From Verrucomicrobiota bacterium (GTDB taxonomy: Bacteria; Verrucomicrobiota; Verrucomicrobiia; Opitutales; Opitutaceae), in the NCBI GenBank assembly GCA_023430825.1, contig JAEYYL010000350.1, forward strand, positions 1 to 6,458: DNA of 6,458 nucleotides, given 5' to 3'. The notes beneath the pieces are model-generated. The model was not told the origin of the DNA, made no database searches, and worked only from the letters and a program-made list of their open reading frames with translations. The translations under genes were made by a program, and so were the position numbers. Positions 4,960 through 6,458 of the stretch are shown here, in pieces (position 1 is the stretch's first letter; every line of letters begins with the position of its first letter).

Positions 4960-6270
4960 CTACTGGGGCCAGGGGTCGCGGGCGAGGAGTTGTTGGGCGA
5001 GGCGGTGGGCGCTGAAGAGGCCGTCCTCGTGGAAGCCGTAGCGCTGCCACGCGCCGGCGAAATAGGTGCGCGTGGTGTCGCCGGCGGCAGCGTTGAGCGC
5101 GGGGATCTCGCGTTGCGCGCGAACCGCAGCGAGGTCGAAGAGCGGGTGCGTGTAGTCGATGCGGCGAAGGACCTTGTTCGGATCGATCGATTCGGGGCGG
5201 TTGATCGTGACGAAATAGTTCTCGCGATCGGAGACGCCCTGCAGGGAGTTCATCCAATAATGCGTGGCCGTGGACGTGCGGCCCATCGCGCTGCGCGCGA
5301 TCTCGTAGTTCCAGCTCGACCAGGCGAGCCGCGTGCGGGGCATCACGGTGGCGTCGGTGTGGAGCGTGGCGACATTGGGTTGGAAGGCGAAGGCGCCGAG
5401 GATTTGAGATTCGCTGGGGGTAGGGTCGGCGAGGAGGCGGAGGGCGTCGTCGGCGTGGCAGGCGAGGATGGCGTGGTCGAACGTGCGGACTTCGCCGGGT
5501 ATCGACATTATGGTTACGCCGCGGGGCGAGCGGGTGATGCGGGTGGCGGCCTGCTCGAGGCGGAGACGGTCGCGGAAAGGCGCGAGGATTTTTTCAACGT
5601 AGGTGCGCGCGCCGCCGTCGACGGTGAACCAGGGATGCTGCGTGTGCAGGCCGAGGAAGCCGTGGTTGTGGAAGAAGCGGAGGAGGGTGGCGGCGGGGAA
5701 GGCGAGCATCTGTTCCGGTGGCGTGGTCCACACGGCGGAGCTCATGGGGATGAGGTAGAGGTGGAAAAAGTCGTCGCCGTAGCCGCGGCGTTTCACGTAG
5801 TCGCCGAGCGTTTCGAGTGCGATCGCGGGATCGCCGGGGCTGTTCGTTGCGCCCGCGTCGAGGGCGGCGACGGCTTCGCGGTTGAAGCGGTCGATGGCCG
5901 CGAGCATGCGCCAGAAGCGGGGGCGGAGGAGGTTGCGGCGCTGGGCGAAGAGGTGGTTGAGGGAGGAGCCGGCGAACTCGAGGCCGGTGTCGGCGTGGCG
6001 CACGCTGAAGGACATCGGCGCAGGTTTCGTGGGGACGTCGAGTTCGCGAAAGAGCCGGGTGAGGAGCGGGTAGGTGACGTGGTTGAACACCATGAAACCG
6101 GTGTCGATCGGCAGCGTGCGACGGGTGCCGGGTTCGAGGGTGGTGACGGTGTTGGTGTGTCCGCCGGCGTGCGCGTTGGATTCGAAGAGCGTGACGTCGA
6201 AGTCGCGGTGGAGGAAGTGAGCGCAGCCGAGTCCGGCGATGCCGGAACCGATGATAGCGAGCGAAGGCAT
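4960..6270 (-). CDS. FAD-dependent oxidoreductase, COG2907 / flavin amine-oxidase-like
   Basis: A 436-residue flavoprotein. The N-terminus carries the Rossmann dinucleotide-binding fingerprint IIGSGIAGLGCAHFL (6-20), ending in the acidic residue E30 that should bind the adenosine ribose, and then AGGHTNTV (35-42), the second FAD motif. DTGFMVFNHVTYPLL (56-70) and PMSFSVRHADTGLEF (85-99) match the COG2907 subgroup. The C-terminal TYFAGAWQRYGFHEDGLFSA (402-421) is the closing FAD-contact motif. No signal peptide is seen, so it is cytoplasmic or membrane-associated. The family occurs with CFA-type methyltransferases in bacteria and is fused to the N-terminus of plant cyclopropane synthases, so it probably oxidises or desaturates the acyl chain; the reaction is not proven. 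It is the first gene of the run. The ATG at 6270 sits directly before the FAD fingerprint; no Shine-Dalgarno site is visible, and the codon lies inside a short inverted repeat. Confidence 0.95.
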   Translation of the reverse strand: MPSLAIIGSGIAGLGCAHFLHRDFDVTLFESNAHAGGHTNTVTTLEPGTRRTLPIDTGFMVFNHVTYPLLTRLFRELDVPTKPAPMSFSVRHADTGLEFAGSSLNHLFAQRRNLLRPRFWRMLAAIDRFNREAVAALDAGATNSPGDPAIALETLGDYVKRRGYGDDFFHLYLIPMSSAVWTTPPEQMLAFPAATLLRFFHNHGFLGLHTQHPWFTVDGGARTYVEKILAPFRDRLRLEQAATRITRSPRGVTIMSIPGEVRTFDHAILACHADDALRLLADPTPSESQILGAFAFQPNVATLHTDATVMPRTRLAWSSWNYEIARSAMGRTSTATHYWMNSLQGVSDRENYFVTINRPESIDPNKVLRRIDYTHPLFDLAAVRAQREIPALNAAAGDTTRTYFAGAWQRYGFHEDGLFSAHRLAQQLLARDPWPQ

Positions 6271-6282
6271 GGATTGCCATGC
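6267..6282. promoter_or_regulatory. 6-bp inverted repeat enclosing the flavoprotein start codon
   Basis: On the minus strand GCATGG, CAAT, CCATGC forms a perfect six-pair stem with a 4-base loop, and the start ATG (6270-6268) lies in the 3' arm. A second, out-of-frame ATG lies in the 5' arm. The hairpin could mask initiation in the mRNA; equally it may be chance, as the arms are short. Confidence 0.35.
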
Positions 6283-6336
6283 TACGCGCGGAGGCGGCGG
6301 ATGGATTCAGCGAAAGCGTCGGGGCTGCTAACCCGG

Positions 6337-6364
6337 ATACGTCACACTCGAATCAACCAAGTCA
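6337..6364 (-). promoter_or_regulatory. Possible ECF-sigma-type promoter for the operon
   Basis: On the minus strand TGACTT (6364-6359) is followed after 17 bases by CGTAT (6341-6337). This faintly resembles the TGATCC/CGTA pattern reported for the RpoE-ChrR group of ECF sigma factors that control CFA-type genes in Rhodobacter, but only three of the six -35 bases fit. A start near 6330 would leave a leader of about 60 bases. An alternative sigma-70-like reading (TTGATT with a poor -10) is no better. Confidence 0.2.
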
Positions 6365-6368
6365 TGGT

Positions 6369-6391
6369 TCACAGAGGACACTGAGCTGTGA
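6369..6391. promoter_or_regulatory. Inverted repeat TCACAG-n11-CTGTGA upstream of the operon
   Basis: TCACAG at 6369-6374 and CTGTGA at 6386-6391 are exact reverse complements with an 11-base spacer, a layout suitable for a dimeric regulator, placed about 100 bp before the flavoprotein start and just upstream of the possible promoter. It overlaps a short direct repeat, so it may instead be part of a dispersed repeat. Confidence 0.35.
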
Positions 6392-6399
6392 CACAGAGG
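6370..6399. repeat. Short direct repeat CACAGAGG (two copies, 22-bp period)
   Basis: CACAGAGG occurs at 6370-6377 and 6392-6399, with related ACACTGAG and AGCAGGAGG words around it. This degenerate ACACAGAGG texture recalls dispersed intergenic repeats that I associate with Verrucomicrobiota genomes; that link is from memory and unverified. The remaining sequence to 6458 shows no gene. Confidence 0.4.
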
Positions 6400-6458
6400 C
6401 AGCAGGAGGCCACAAGGTGTTGGATGCGTTTGTTGCGAAAACGAGGCGGATTGGAAGG

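Noticed and set aside
5182..5191. ATCGATCGAT palindrome within the flavoprotein gene
   Set aside because: It is short, built of a simple repeated unit, and encodes the ordinary Ser-Ile-Asp stretch; nothing suggests a binding site.
6321..6336. CGGG-n8-CCCG hairpin in the upstream region
   Set aside because: The four-base GC arms are too short to be meaningful in this composition and no U-run follows on either strand.
4834..6384. 516-codon open frame on the plus strand, antisense to the flavoprotein
   Set aside because: Its product is Gly/Glu/Val/Ala/Arg-rich low complexity without any family motif, and the minus strand carries an unmistakable full-length FAD oxidoreductase. Long antisense frames are expected from GC-biased third positions.
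1..6458. Searched for tRNA, rRNA, CRISPR arrays, transposase or integrase genes and intrinsic terminators
   Set aside because: No cloverleaf-like, spaced-repeat, DDE/recombinase or GC-stem-plus-U-run pattern was recognised on either strand; the operon end lies outside the window.

Overview
The window is GC-rich DNA, roughly two thirds G+C by eye. All seven recognisable genes lie on the minus strand and read from right to left. The layout suggests a bacterial chromosome. Shine-Dalgarno sites are almost absent, starts are ATGA/GTGA-coupled, and the upstream spacer carries CACAGAGG-type short repeats. I would guess an Opitutaceae-like member of the Verrucomicrobiota, but only with low confidence; a high-GC proteobacterium is not excluded.

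Layout in transcription order: (1) 6458-6271, an upstream region with a possible promoter, an inverted repeat and short direct repeats; (2) 6270-4960, a flavin-dependent oxidoreductase of the COG2907 type; (3) a 183-bp spacer with a hairpin just after the stop; (4) 4776-3907, a DUF1365 protein; (5) 3910-2522, a cyclopropane-fatty-acyl-phospholipid synthase family methyltransferase; (6) 2468-2067, a small DUF1475-like membrane protein; (7) 2070-1471, a DUF2062 membrane protein; (8) 1474-677, a DUF1295 membrane protein of the steroid 5-alpha-reductase superfamily; (9) 668-1, the first 222 residues of a second SAM methyltransferase resembling coclaurine N-methyltransferase, cut by the window edge. 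Three junctions overlap by 4 bp and one is separated by 8 bp, so this is very probably one operon that continues past base 1.

The genes look like a membrane acyl-chain modification cassette. The first methyltransferase would act on double bonds of phospholipid acyl chains. The flavoprotein and the DUF1365 and DUF1295 proteins are recurrent partners of such enzymes and could perform oxidation, desaturation or reduction on the modified chain. The second methyltransferase could add another methyl group. Related bacterial sets are linked to oxidative or singlet-oxygen stress and, in alphaproteobacteria, to furan fatty acids. Which lipid is made here cannot be read from the sequence.

The points most worth a second look are: the unusual gene content (DUF1475 and DUF2062 inserted in the operon); the non-canonical active-site positions of the first methyltransferase; the plant-alkaloid-enzyme-like second methyltransferase; and a perfect 11-bp palindrome next to a 12-bp tandem repeat, which together appear as an in-frame insertion in the DUF1365 gene. 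No RNA gene, transposase, CRISPR array or terminator was seen.
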